DNA from: an uncultured Myxococcales bacterium
GTDB taxonomy: Bacteria; Myxococcota_A; UBA9042; DTJE01
Direction: 5' to 3'
Assembly: GCA_937975765.1 (NCBI GenBank)
Contig: CALJUR010000048.1
Location: forward strand, 1 to 64,000
Length of the DNA stretch: 64,000 nucleotides
In this document: one piece after another, positions 52,304-60,235 of the stretch
Numbering within the stretch: the first letter of the stretch is position 1
How the letters are laid out: the number at the start of each line of letters is the position of its first letter
Made by a program: the position numbers and the translations under genes
The notes under the pieces: model-generated
Databases searched by the model: none
Told to the model about the DNA's origin: nothing
Seen by the model: the letters and a program-made list of their open reading frames with translations, nothing else

Positions 52304-52389
52304 CTACACACCGCCAGACCGACGCTTCGCGCGTCCTGGCGAGCCTCGCGTGCTGCCGACCCTGGCGGCAGACGCTCGCAATTGGCAAC

Positions 52390-52411
52390 GGCGGAGGACA
52401 GGGCCCCCGCC
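52390..52411. repeat. GC-rich hairpin repeat directly after the hydrogenase-like kinase gene
   Basis: A slightly degenerate copy (GGCGGAGG, loop ACAGGG, CCCCCGCC) begins 6 bases after the kinase stop codon on the minus strand, another example of a 3'-end placement. Confidence 0.82.
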
Positions 52412-52417
52412 CCACGG

Positions 52418-54418
52418 TCACTCGGCGCGTCCGCGCCTGGGCATCCGGATCGTGAACGTCGTCCCGGTCGGGCCCGCCGCCGGGTCCGCGTTCGACGTCG
52501 CCAGGATCTCGCCGCGGTGCATCTTCACGATGCCGTAGGACACCGCCAGGCCCAGGCCCGTCCCGCGCCCCATCGGCTTGGTCGTGAAGAACGGCGTGAA
52601 GATCTTCCCCATGTGCTCGGGACGGATGCCCGTGCCCGTGTCCGCCACCTCGAACACCACGTGGTCGTCGTCGCCGCCCGTCCGCGCCGTCAGGGTGCCG
52701 CCGTTCGGCATCGCCTCGATGGCGTTCACCATCACGTTCGTCAGCACCTGCAGCATCTGGTCGCGGTCCAGTTCCGCCACCGGCTCGACCGACGCGTGCT
52801 CGACCCGCACCTTCACGCCGTCGGTCCGCCGGATGCCCCGCAGCGCCGCGTCCACCAGGTCCCGCACGTTCACCGGCTGCAGGTTCACCTGGTTCTGCCG
52901 CGCGAAGTTCAACAGGCCCGACACGATCCGCTTGCACCGCTCGGCCTGCTCGGCGATCAGCTTCAGGTCCGCCTGCAACTGCGAGTCCTTGGCCGCCTCG
53001 TCCGCCAGCAGGTGCGCGTACATCAGCACCACGCCCAGCGGGTTGTTCACCTCGTGCGCGATGCCCGCCGCCAACTGCCCCATGCTGGCCAGTTTCTCGG
53101 CGTGCACCAGCGCGTCCTGCGTGCTGGCCAGCTGCCGGTGCGACTCGTGCAGTTCGCCCACCGTGGTCCGCAGCCGGTCGATCGTCCAGGGCAGGCACAT
53201 CTCGCTCTCGGCCAGCCCCTGGTGGATCGCGATCGCGTGCTCGATGCAGGTCGCGTAGCCGCAGGCCCCGCAGTTCAGTTCATCCTCGGGCCGGTCCTTG
53301 CCCATCCGCGCCAGGATGGCCTGGATCTCCTCGCGCGTCGGCCCGGGCAGCCGCCGGTCGTCCGGCGCGAACCCGCGCGACAGGTCCAGTTCGTCGAACC
53401 GGCGCATCGCGGCGCGCCACGCCTTGTCGTCCAGCAGTTCCGCGCGGTCCCGCACGTACCGCGCCACCATCGCCTGCCGCGTGAACCGGGGCGCCCTCGT
53501 CATCATGCCGGGCCCCATCACGCATCCCTGGCAGGCCAGCACCTCCAGCAGCGCCGACGGGATCGCCCCCGCCTCGAACTCCTTCACCGCCTCAACGAAC
53601 CGCTGGTGCCCGTCCGCCGTCACGCCCTCGGCGTCCATCAGGTCGCTGTCCACCTCGGCCGCCTTCAGCAGCCCGCCGCTGATCGAGAACAGCCCGCCGA
53701 CCCCGCCGTGCGGCGGGTCGAAGTCCGAATCCGCCACGTCCTCCGGCCGCACGCCGCGCCGCCGGAACAGGTCGCGAAGTTCCGCGAAGGTCAGCGCCGC
53801 GGCGACCTCGCGGGGGAACTTCTCGGTCTCGGCCTTCTTCGCGATGCACGGTCCCGCGAACACGGACGGCACGCTCTCCCCGTGCAGCCGCCTCGCCACC
53901 CGCGCGATCGCGACCATCGGCGACACGATCGGCGCCAGCGACCCGACCAGGTGCGGGTGGTAGCGCTCGACGTACTCGACCAGGGCCGGGCACGTCGTCG
54001 CCACGTACTTGCGCCCCGCGGCCCCGTCCAGCAGCCGCCGGTAGCGGTCCGACACCAGGTCCGCGCCGAACGCCACCTCGTGCACGTAGGTGAAGCCGAC
54101 CGCCCGCAGCATCCCCGCCAGCCGCCGCCACGGGATGTCGCCGAATTCCGCCGGGAAGGAGGGGGCCACCAGGATCGAGACCGGGCCGCCGCCGTCCAGC
54201 AACGCCTCGACCTCGGGCAGGCTGTCGCGGACCTGCTTGGCCTTCTGGCTGCATACCTGCACGCAGTTCCCGCAGCCGATGCAGCGCTCGGGCATGACCT
54301 CGGCCTGGCCGCCGGTGATCCGGATCGCCTTCGCCGGGCACTCGCGGACGCACCCGTAACAGACCCGGCACTTCTCCCGGATCGTCGTGACCAGCGGTTT
54401 CGACAGCGAGCCCGTCAC
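52418..54418 (-). CDS. Sensory [FeFe]-hydrogenase-like domain fused to histidine kinase
   Basis: 666 residues from a GTG start with GGGAGGGG upstream. Order: two 4Fe-4S motifs (C17, C20, C23, C27 and CIGCGNCVQVC), a hydrogenase large-subunit-like domain (about 75-365), a CGACGYATC Fe-S motif (about 383), then a kinase core (AAGIAHEVNNPL, N-box NAIEAM, DTGTGIRPEH, GTGLGLAVS). Hydrogenase loops are altered: TTCPA (T142, C143) instead of TSCCP, GPCIAKKAE (C191), and ACQGC (C296, C299) with one residue fewer than ACPGGC. It probably senses H2 or ferredoxin redox state rather than making H2. It follows the hydrogenase gene by 55 bases. Confidence 0.9.
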   Translation of the reverse strand: MTGSLSKPLVTTIREKCRVCYGCVRECPAKAIRITGGQAEVMPERCIGCGNCVQVCSQKAKQVRDSLPEVEALLDGGGPVSILVAPSFPAEFGDIPWRRLAGMLRAVGFTYVHEVAFGADLVSDRYRRLLDGAAGRKYVATTCPALVEYVERYHPHLVGSLAPIVSPMVAIARVARRLHGESVPSVFAGPCIAKKAETEKFPREVAAALTFAELRDLFRRRGVRPEDVADSDFDPPHGGVGGLFSISGGLLKAAEVDSDLMDAEGVTADGHQRFVEAVKEFEAGAIPSALLEVLACQGCVMGPGMMTRAPRFTRQAMVARYVRDRAELLDDKAWRAAMRRFDELDLSRGFAPDDRRLPGPTREEIQAILARMGKDRPEDELNCGACGYATCIEHAIAIHQGLAESEMCLPWTIDRLRTTVGELHESHRQLASTQDALVHAEKLASMGQLAAGIAHEVNNPLGVVLMYAHLLADEAAKDSQLQADLKLIAEQAERCKRIVSGLLNFARQNQVNLQPVNVRDLVDAALRGIRRTDGVKVRVEHASVEPVAELDRDQMLQVLTNVMVNAIEAMPNGGTLTARTGGDDDHVVFEVADTGTGIRPEHMGKIFTPFFTTKPMGRGTGLGLAVSYGIVKMHRGEILATSNADPAAGPTGTTFTIRMPRRGRAE

Positions 54419-54473
54419 GTCGCCCCTCCCGGCCGGATGCCGGACCCAGTATCGATGACCGGGCCGATCCGGG

Positions 54474-56192
54474 TCAAACCTCCGCCTGCCGCGGCGCGTA
54501 CGCGGTGTGCAGCAGGTGGTGCGCCTTCTCGCTGCCCGGCGCGCCCAGGTTCTCGTCGTACAGCCTCTTCACCAGTTCGTTCGCGTGCGACGTCCGCAGG
54601 TCCGAGTCCCGGTCGATGTCGTACAGCGCCTTCATGCGCGCCCGCACCGCGTCCAGGTCCGCGCCGATCGGCTGGCCGCCGCCGTTCACGCAGCCGCCCG
54701 GGCACGCCATCACCTCGATGACCGCCAGGTCGCGCCGGCCGGCCCGCACCTCCTGCATCAGCCGCCGCGCGTTCGCCAGTCCCGACACGGCCGCCACGCC
54801 CAGTTCGGCGCCGCCGATCTTCACCCTCGCCTCCTTGACGCCCTGCAGACCGCGGATCTCCTTCACCTTGGCCGCGTCCAGTTCCTTCCCCGTCAGCATG
54901 TGGTGCGCGGTCCGCAGCGCCGCCTCCAGCACGCCGCCCGACGCGCCGAACAGCTTGCCGGCCGACGACCTTTCCCCGAACGGGGTGTCCGGCAGCTCGG
55001 CGACCATGTCCCGCAGGTCCAGGCCCCGCATCCGGATGATGCGCGCCAGTTCGCGGGTGGTCAGGACCGCGTCCACGTCCGGCTGGCCCTCGTTCCGCCG
55101 CTCGGGCGAGGACGCCTCGAACTTCTTCGCGGTGCACGGCATCACCGACACCACGAACACGTCCCCGGGCGCCACGCCCAGCCGGTTCGCGAAGTGCGAC
55201 TTCAGCACCGCGCCCAGCATCTGCTGGGGGCTCTTGCACGAGGACAGGTGCGGCAGCAGGTCCGGGAACTCCTGCTCGGCGAAGTCCACCCACGCCGGGC
55301 AGCACGAGGTCATCAGCGGCAGCACGCCGCCGTTCTTCACGCGATCGACCAGTTCGTTCGCCTCCTCCATGATGGTCAGGTCGGCCGCGAACGAGGTGTC
55401 GAACACGTAGTCGAAGCCCAGCCGCCGCAGCGCCGCGTTCAGCACGCCCGCGACGTCCACGCCGGGCCGCGCCCCGAACATCTCGCCGATGGTCACGGAC
55501 ACGGCCGGCGCGTGCTGCACCACCACGACCTTCTTCGGGTTCCGGATGGCGTCGAACACGTCCTTGAAGTGGCTGCGTTCCGTCAGCGCGCCGGTCGGGC
55601 ACGCCAGGATGCACTGGCCGCAGTCCACGCACGACGACACGTTCAGGCCGGCGTTGAAGGCCGGCGCCACCCGCGTCTTCGAGCCTCGCCCGACGAAGTC
55701 GATCGCCGCGACGGACTGCACCTCCTCGCACACGCGCACGCACTTGCCGCACAGGATGCACTTCTCGGGGTCGCGCACGATGGACGGCGAGGACATGTCC
55801 AGCCGCATCGGGTTGCGCGCGCCCTGGTAACGGCGCTGGCGCACCCCCAGTTCGGCGGCCAGTTCCTGCAACTGGCAGTTCCCGTTGCGGCTGCAGTACA
55901 GGCAGTCGTCGGGGTGGTTCGCCAGCAGCAGTTCGACGATGGTCTTGCGAGCCCGGACCGCCCGCTGGGAGTGGGTCTGGACCTTCATGCCCTCGCGCAC
56001 CGGGAAGGCGCACGACGGCACCAGGCCGCGCATCCCCTCGACCTCGACCACGCACATCCGGCATGCGCCGGTGGGCAGCAGGCCCTCCATCGCGCACAGG
56101 GTGGGGACCCGGATGCCGGCGCGCCGCAGCGCGGTCAGCAGCATCTCGCCGGGCTTCGCCTCGATCGCCTTGTCGTTGACGGTGATGGTCAT
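54474..56192 (-). CDS. hydA: [FeFe] hydrogenase catalytic subunit (HydA/HndD type)
   Basis: 572 residues. Order: N-terminal 2Fe-2S domain (CAMEGLLPTGACRMC), the His-ligated 4Fe-4S domain (HPDDCLYCSRNGNCQLQ), two ferredoxin clusters (CILCGKCVRVCEE, CVDCGQCILACP) and a complete H-cluster: TSCCPAW (C297, C298), MPCTAKKFE (C353) and ACPGGCVNGGGQP (C497, C501). The small-subunit-like tail ends with the HHLLH..Y region. I choose the ATG at 56192, which has GGAGGAG upstream; an ATG at 56207 that overlaps the previous stop is the alternative. It makes or oxidises H2 as part of a NADH/ferredoxin complex with the two genes upstream. Confidence 0.94.
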   Translation of the reverse strand: MTITVNDKAIEAKPGEMLLTALRRAGIRVPTLCAMEGLLPTGACRMCVVEVEGMRGLVPSCAFPVREGMKVQTHSQRAVRARKTIVELLLANHPDDCLYCSRNGNCQLQELAAELGVRQRRYQGARNPMRLDMSSPSIVRDPEKCILCGKCVRVCEEVQSVAAIDFVGRGSKTRVAPAFNAGLNVSSCVDCGQCILACPTGALTERSHFKDVFDAIRNPKKVVVVQHAPAVSVTIGEMFGARPGVDVAGVLNAALRRLGFDYVFDTSFAADLTIMEEANELVDRVKNGGVLPLMTSCCPAWVDFAEQEFPDLLPHLSSCKSPQQMLGAVLKSHFANRLGVAPGDVFVVSVMPCTAKKFEASSPERRNEGQPDVDAVLTTRELARIIRMRGLDLRDMVAELPDTPFGERSSAGKLFGASGGVLEAALRTAHHMLTGKELDAAKVKEIRGLQGVKEARVKIGGAELGVAAVSGLANARRLMQEVRAGRRDLAVIEVMACPGGCVNGGGQPIGADLDAVRARMKALYDIDRDSDLRTSHANELVKRLYDENLGAPGSEKAHHLLHTAYAPRQAEV

Positions 56193-56206
56193 CGATTTCT
56201 CCTCCA

Positions 56207-58180
56207 TCAGGCCACCTTCACCGCGTGGTGCCGGCACTCGACCCGGCACTGCCCGCAGGCGATGCACTTGTCCGGCACGATGTAGTGCGGCGACCGCGGG
56301 GCGCCCAGGATCGCCCCCGACGGGCAGGACCGCGCGCACAGGCCGCAGCCGTTGCACATCTCGGGGTCGATCGAGAAGGTCAGCAGTTCGGTGCACGCCC
56401 CGGCGCGGCACTTCCGCTCGAAGACGTGCTCCTCGTACTCCTCGCGGAACCACCGCAGCGTGGACAGCACCGGGTTCGGCGCCGACTGGCCCAGCCCGCA
56501 CAGCGACGTGTCCTGGATGACGCCCGCCAGCCGCTCCAGGTACATCACGCCCTGGAAGCGGGCCAGCGCGTCGTTCTCCTTCTCGTTGCGCCGGCTGCGC
56601 GTGATCCGCTGCAGGATTTCCAGCATGCGCCGCGTGCCCTCGCGGCACGGGATGCACTTGCCGCACGACTCGCGCTGGATGAAGTCCATGAAGAACTTGG
56701 CCAGGTCCACCATGCAGGTGGTCTCGTCCATGACGACCAGGCCGCCGGACCCCATCATCGCGCCGACCTTCTTCAGCGACTCGTAGTCGACCAGTGTGTC
56801 CATCTGCGAGTCGGGGATGCACCCGCCGGACGGCCCGCCGATCTGCACCGCCTTGAACGCCTTCCCGTCCGGGATGCCGCCGCCCACGTCGAACACGATC
56901 TGCCGCAGCGTCGTGCCCATCGGGACCTCGACCAGGCCGGTGCGGACGACCTTGCCGGACAGAGCGAACACCTTGGTGCCCTTGCTGCCCTCGGTGCCGA
57001 TCGCCGCGAACCCTTCCGCCCCCAGGTCCAGCAGGCCGGGCAGGTTCGCCAGCGTCTCGACGTTGTTGATGACGGTCGGCTTGCCCCACAGGCCCGACAC
57101 GGCCGGGTAAGGAGGCCTTGGCCGGGGCATGCCGCGCCGGCCCTCGATGCTGTTCAGCAGCGCGGTCTCCTCGCCGCAGACGAACGCGCCGGCGCCCTGC
57201 TTGACGGCAATCTCCAGGTCCACGCCGCTGCCCAGGATGTCCTTCCCCAGGAAGCCCCAGGACTTCGCCTGCTCGATCGCCTCGTGCAGCCGCGCCACGG
57301 CCAGCGGGTACTCGGCCCGGATGTAGACGTACGCCTTGGACGCGCCGATGGCATAGGCCGCGATCGCCATGCCTTCCAGCAGCCGGTGCGGGTCGCCTTC
57401 CACCACGGCGCGGTCCATGAACGCGCCCGGGTCGCCCTCGTCGGCGTTGCACACCAGGTACTTCCGGTCGCCGGGGGCCTGCAGCGCCGCCTTCCACTTG
57501 GTGCCGGTGGGGAAGCCGCCGCCGCCGCGGCCACGCAGGCCGGACTTCTCGACCAGGTCGCAGACCTCGGGAGGGGTCAGGCTGCGGACCGTGCGCGCGT
57601 ACGCCTCGTAGCCGCCGCGCGCCAGGTACTCGTCGATGCGGGACGGGTCGATGACGCCGCAGTTCTTCAGGACCCACCGCTTCTGCGGGGCGAAGAACGG
57701 ATGCTGTTCCTGGTACTGGATGCCGTCCCAGGGGGTCCGGCCCTCGCCGTGGAACTGGTACAGCACGTGGTCCGCAGCGACCTTCCCGTCCAGCGTGCCA
57801 CCGACCACCACCTCGACGTCCTTCGCGGCGACCTTGCCGAACGACAGCCGCGTCCGGCCCGGCAGCTGGACGTCCACCATCGGCTCGAAGGCGCACAGGC
57901 CGATGCAGCCGACCTCCACCACGTCGCCTTCCACGCCGCGGGCGGCCAGCAGTTCCCGGATCGAGGCCAGCGTCTTGCCCGCCCCCGCGCCCAGCCCGCA
58001 GGTGCCGGTCCCCACGAAGATCGTCGGCCGATCCACGTCCTCGCGGCGCAGCCGGCGCATCGCCTCCTCCAGTTTCCGCAGCCGGGCTTCCTCGGTCCTG
58101 CGGCCGCTGCCCGTCAGCCGGGCCTGCAGTTCGGCCCGCGGCAGTTCGGCATCCCGGTACGAATCTCGCTTGGCGTTCAT
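56207..58180 (-). CDS. hydB: NuoF/HydB-type flavoprotein subunit of [FeFe] hydrogenase
   Basis: 657 residues. An N-terminal thioredoxin-like 2Fe-2S domain (GTGTCGLGAG, VGCIGLCAFEP) is followed by the NuoF core: the FMN/NADH glycine-rich GLRGRGGGGFPTGTKW, NADEGDPGAFMDR, an SLBB region, and the 4Fe-4S set ESCGKCIPCREGT. Two extra ferredoxin clusters close the chain (CNGCGLCARSC, CIACGQCRVEC). This is the layout of HydB/HndC, which oxidises or reduces NAD(P)H in bifurcating hydrogenases. Its start overlaps the NuoE-like stop (ATGA); its stop touches a possible hydA start. Confidence 0.93.
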   Translation of the reverse strand: MNAKRDSYRDAELPRAELQARLTGSGRRTEEARLRKLEEAMRRLRREDVDRPTIFVGTGTCGLGAGAGKTLASIRELLAARGVEGDVVEVGCIGLCAFEPMVDVQLPGRTRLSFGKVAAKDVEVVVGGTLDGKVAADHVLYQFHGEGRTPWDGIQYQEQHPFFAPQKRWVLKNCGVIDPSRIDEYLARGGYEAYARTVRSLTPPEVCDLVEKSGLRGRGGGGFPTGTKWKAALQAPGDRKYLVCNADEGDPGAFMDRAVVEGDPHRLLEGMAIAAYAIGASKAYVYIRAEYPLAVARLHEAIEQAKSWGFLGKDILGSGVDLEIAVKQGAGAFVCGEETALLNSIEGRRGMPRPRPPYPAVSGLWGKPTVINNVETLANLPGLLDLGAEGFAAIGTEGSKGTKVFALSGKVVRTGLVEVPMGTTLRQIVFDVGGGIPDGKAFKAVQIGGPSGGCIPDSQMDTLVDYESLKKVGAMMGSGGLVVMDETTCMVDLAKFFMDFIQRESCGKCIPCREGTRRMLEILQRITRSRRNEKENDALARFQGVMYLERLAGVIQDTSLCGLGQSAPNPVLSTLRWFREEYEEHVFERKCRAGACTELLTFSIDPEMCNGCGLCARSCPSGAILGAPRSPHYIVPDKCIACGQCRVECRHHAVKVA

Positions 58181-58647
58181 GCGGCGGACCTCCGCTTGCA
58201 GGAATTCAGGATGGCGTTGACCTTGTCCGGGGTGACGCCGGCGTGGAACTCGCCGTTGATCGCGATGACGGGGGCCAGCCCGCAGGCGCCGATGCAGGCG
58301 ACGACCTCCAGGCTGAACATCCCGTCCCGGGTCGTCTCGCCGGGTTCGATCTTCAGCGCGCGGCGGATCGAGTCCAGCACGGCGGCCGACCCGCGCACGT
58401 GGCAGGCGGTCCCGCGGCACACCTGGACGTGGTAGGTGCCGCGCCCCTGGAACCGGAACTGGTTGTAGAACGTCGCCACCCCGAACACCTTGCTGGGCGG
58501 CAGCGACAGGTGGTCGGCAACCCGCACGATGGCCTCGCGCGACAGGTAGCCTTCCGCCTCCTGGACCTCCTGCAGGATCGGGATCAGCGCGTCCCGTCCG
58601 GCACCCGGGTGACGCTCCAGGACCTCGTCGATTCGGCTTTCCACCAT
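58177..58647 (-). CDS. hydC: NuoE/HydC-type 2Fe-2S subunit of [FeFe] hydrogenase
   Basis: 156 residues from the ATG at 58647, which has GAAGGGGG upstream. A further in-frame ATG at 58686 lies inside a Rex operator and is unlikely. The N-terminal helical part (LIPILQEVQEAEGYLS, VFGVATFYNQFRF) and the four cluster cysteines (VCRGTACHVRG, CIGACGLAPV) match NuoE/HndA. It mediates electron transfer to the flavoprotein subunit. It is the first gene of the hydrogenase operon, divergent from rex. Confidence 0.93.
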   Translation of the reverse strand: MVESRIDEVLERHPGAGRDALIPILQEVQEAEGYLSREAIVRVADHLSLPPSKVFGVATFYNQFRFQGRGTYHVQVCRGTACHVRGSAAVLDSIRRALKIEPGETTRDGMFSLEVVACIGACGLAPVIAINGEFHAGVTPDKVNAILNSCKRRSAA

Positions 58648-58671
58648 GGCCCCCTTCGCTTCACTTCCGTC

Positions 58672-58687
58672 TGTGAATTTCTTCACA
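58672..58687. promoter_or_regulatory. Rex operator upstream of the hydrogenase operon
   Basis: TGTGAATTTCTTCACA is a perfect match to the Rex half-site pair TGTGAA-N4-TTCACA. It lies 25 bases upstream of the hydC start, where Rex binding would block transcription at low NADH/NAD+. Confidence 0.9.
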
Positions 58688-58697
58688 GGCCATGCGG

Positions 58698-58726
58698 AGT
58701 GTGCATGCGCAGCCGTCTTCTGTCAA
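58698..58726 (-). promoter_or_regulatory. Candidate promoter of the hydrogenase operon
   Basis: On the minus strand a perfect -35 box TTGACA (58726-58721) is followed 17 bases later by a weak -10-like CACACT (58703-58698). The Rex operator then covers the presumed start site. The -10 match is poor, so the exact start is uncertain. Confidence 0.5.
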
Positions 58727-58758
58727 GCAGGAAGTTTTTCCATGACGAATTTTCCGAC

Positions 58759-58788
58759 TTGACACCTCGCCATCTGTGAATGTATTTA
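58759..58788 (+). promoter_or_regulatory. Candidate rex promoter
   Basis: A -35 box TTGACA at 58759-58764 and a -10-like TATTTA at 58783-58788 are spaced by 18 bases. The -10 box lies inside the second Rex operator, so autorepression is expected. Confidence 0.65.
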
Positions 58789-58790
58789 CA
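58775..58790. promoter_or_regulatory. Rex operator upstream of rex
   Basis: TGTGAATGTATTTACA matches the Rex pattern with one change in the right half-site. It overlaps the presumed -10 box, 41 bases before the rex start codon. Confidence 0.82.
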
Positions 58791-58830
58791 GCATGGTTGG
58801 ACCCGGGGAATCCCGGGACCGGAGGACAGG

Positions 58831-59484
58831 ATGGATCCCCGCCCCGAAGAGGACGGTTCCACGACCCGCGTACCGACGCAGACGATCCAGCGCCTGACGG
58901 TGTACCGCAAGGTGCTGGCCGAACTGCACGCGGAGGGCGTGGAGAACGTCTTCTCGCACCGGCTGGCCGAACTGGCGGGCGTGCACCCGGCCCAGCTTCG
59001 CCGCGACCTGTCGATCTTCGGGTCGTTCGGGTCCATCAGCCGCGGCTACGAGGTGCACGACCTGTCCCTGACCATCGGCCACCTGCTGGGCACCGACCGG
59101 CCGCAGACGGTGGCACTGGTCGGGCTGGGCAACCTGGGCCGCACCCTGCTGACCTACCGTGGATTCGAGGAGCGCGGCTTCCGGATCGGCGTGGTGTTCG
59201 ACAACGACCCCGAGAAGGTGGGCCGCGTCTACGCCGGGCGCAGGTGCCACGCGGTGGAGGAGATCGAGGCGGTACTGCCCGCGTACGGCGCGCGCATCGC
59301 CGTGCTGGCCTGCGGCCCCGTCGGGGTCGAGGACGTCGTGGACCGCCTGGCGGGTGCCGGAGTACGGTCCATCCTGAACTTCGTCCCCCGCCGCGTGCCG
59401 GCACCGGACGGGGTCCACGTCGAGGACGTCGACATCTCGGCCAAGCTGGAGATGCTGTCGTTCCTCAGCCGGGAGGGCGAATGA
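58831..59484 (+). CDS. rex: Redox-sensing transcriptional repressor Rex
   Basis: 217 residues. The N-terminal winged helix is typical (PTQTIQRLTVYRKVL, SHRLAELAGVHPAQLRRDLS, FGSFG). The Rossmann domain has VALVGLGNLGRTLL, FDNDPEKVGR and the Rex-specific ILNFVPRRVPAPDGV and VEDVDISAKLEMLSFL ending. GGAGG precedes the ATG at 58831; an upstream in-frame ATG lies too close to the operator. Rex binds DNA when NAD+ is high and releases it when NADH rises. It is divergent from the hydrogenase operon and is followed by a receiver gene with its own Rex site. Confidence 0.95.
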   Translation: MDPRPEEDGSTTRVPTQTIQRLTVYRKVLAELHAEGVENVFSHRLAELAGVHPAQLRRDLSIFGSFGSISRGYEVHDLSLTIGHLLGTDRPQTVALVGLGNLGRTLLTYRGFEERGFRIGVVFDNDPEKVGRVYAGRRCHAVEEIEAVLPAYGARIAVLACGPVGVEDVVDRLAGAGVRSILNFVPRRVPAPDGVHVEDVDISAKLEMLSFLSREGE

Positions 59485-59516
59485 CCTTCCTGGCGGACTT
59501 TTTTGTTGTCCGTGAC

Positions 59517-59532
59517 TGTGAAGTTTTTCACA
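59517..59532. promoter_or_regulatory. Third Rex operator, upstream of a receiver gene
   Basis: TGTGAAGTTTTTCACA is a perfect TGTGAA-N4-TTCACA match in the gap between rex and the downstream CheY-like gene. It suggests that the receiver has its own Rex-controlled promoter. Confidence 0.88.
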
Positions 59533-59606
59533 GACAAGGAAGCGTCGGCCGCGGGCGCGGACGACGGGGATCGGCGACACGGGCGATGCCCGACGAGGAG
59601 GCGAAG

Positions 59607-60032
59607 ATGGCCGAGGCGAAGCGGATCCTGGTGATCGACGACGACGAGGACCTGGTGCAGTCCACGACCGCGCTGCTGCGGGCTCGCGGCTTCGACGCCG
59701 ACGGGGCGCGCAACGGGACCGAGGGCCTGGCGAAAATCCGGGCCCGGCGGCCCGACCTGCTGGTGCTGGACATCATGATGGACCACGACACCGAGGGCTT
59801 CCAACTGGCGTACAAACTGAAGGCGGACGCCGAGTTGAAGGGCCTGCCGGTGATCATCGTGTCGTCCTTCCAGGAGCACCTGGCCCAGAAGATGGACAGT
59901 TTCCAGTTCGTTCTGGGCAACGACTGGCCGGCCGAGGCGCTGCTGGAGAAGCCGGTGAAGCCCGACCTGCTGGCGGAAACCATCGGCAAGGTGCTGGCGG
60001 ACGTCGAGGCGCGCAAGGCCGCCGTGGCGTGA
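59607..60032 (+). CDS. CheY-like response regulator under Rex control
   Basis: 141 residues, receiver only: ILVIDDDEDLVQ, phospho-acceptor in LVLDIMMDHDTEGF, VSSFQEH and the lysine block LEKPVKPDLL. There is no DNA-binding domain. The ATG at 59607 follows GAGGAGG; an earlier in-frame ATG at 59586 is possible. A perfect Rex operator lies 75 bases upstream. Its LDIMM...EGF signature resembles the receiver next to the hydrogenase-like kinase, so it is a likely partner of that kinase. Confidence 0.86.
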   Translation: MAEAKRILVIDDDEDLVQSTTALLRARGFDADGARNGTEGLAKIRARRPDLLVLDIMMDHDTEGFQLAYKLKADAELKGLPVIIVSSFQEHLAQKMDSFQFVLGNDWPAEALLEKPVKPDLLAETIGKVLADVEARKAAVA

Positions 60033-60043
60033 TGTATCTGCAG

Positions 60044-60202
60044 CCCGCCCGGGCACGCAGGCGGAGTCCACGGGTTTCCGCAGGAAACTCCGGACGCAGC
60101 CGGAGTCGCCTCGGGCGCACTGGAACCCGCCCGAGCACGCAGGCGGAGTCCACGGGTTTCCGCAGGAAACTCCGGACGCAGCCGAAGTCGCCTCGGGCGC
60201 AC
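60044..60202. repeat. Two imperfect tandem 82-bp repeats with internal hairpin
   Basis: Copies begin at 60044 and 60126 (CCCGCCCGGGCACGCAGG and CCCGCCCGAGCACGCAGG) and stay nearly identical for about 77 bases. Each contains a perfect stem GTTTCC-GCA-GGAAAC nested in GGAGT...ACTCC. They fill most of the 203-base gap between the receiver gene and the enoyl-CoA hydratase gene. Confidence 0.88.
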
Positions 60203-60211
60203 TCAATGCAG

Positions 60212-60233
60212 GGCGGGGGCCCCGTCCCCCGCC
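60212..60233. repeat. GC-rich hairpin repeat after the enoyl-CoA hydratase gene
   Basis: A complete copy (arms GGCGGGGG / CCCCCGCC) starts two bases after the TAG stop of the minus-strand hydratase gene. Confidence 0.88.
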
Positions 60234-60235
60234 TG

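Noticed and set aside
58648..58686. Longer N-terminus for the NuoE-like protein (ATG at 58686)
   Set aside because: That start falls in the Rex operator and leaves no ribosome binding site; the ATG at 58647 has GAAGGGGG upstream and gives the family length.
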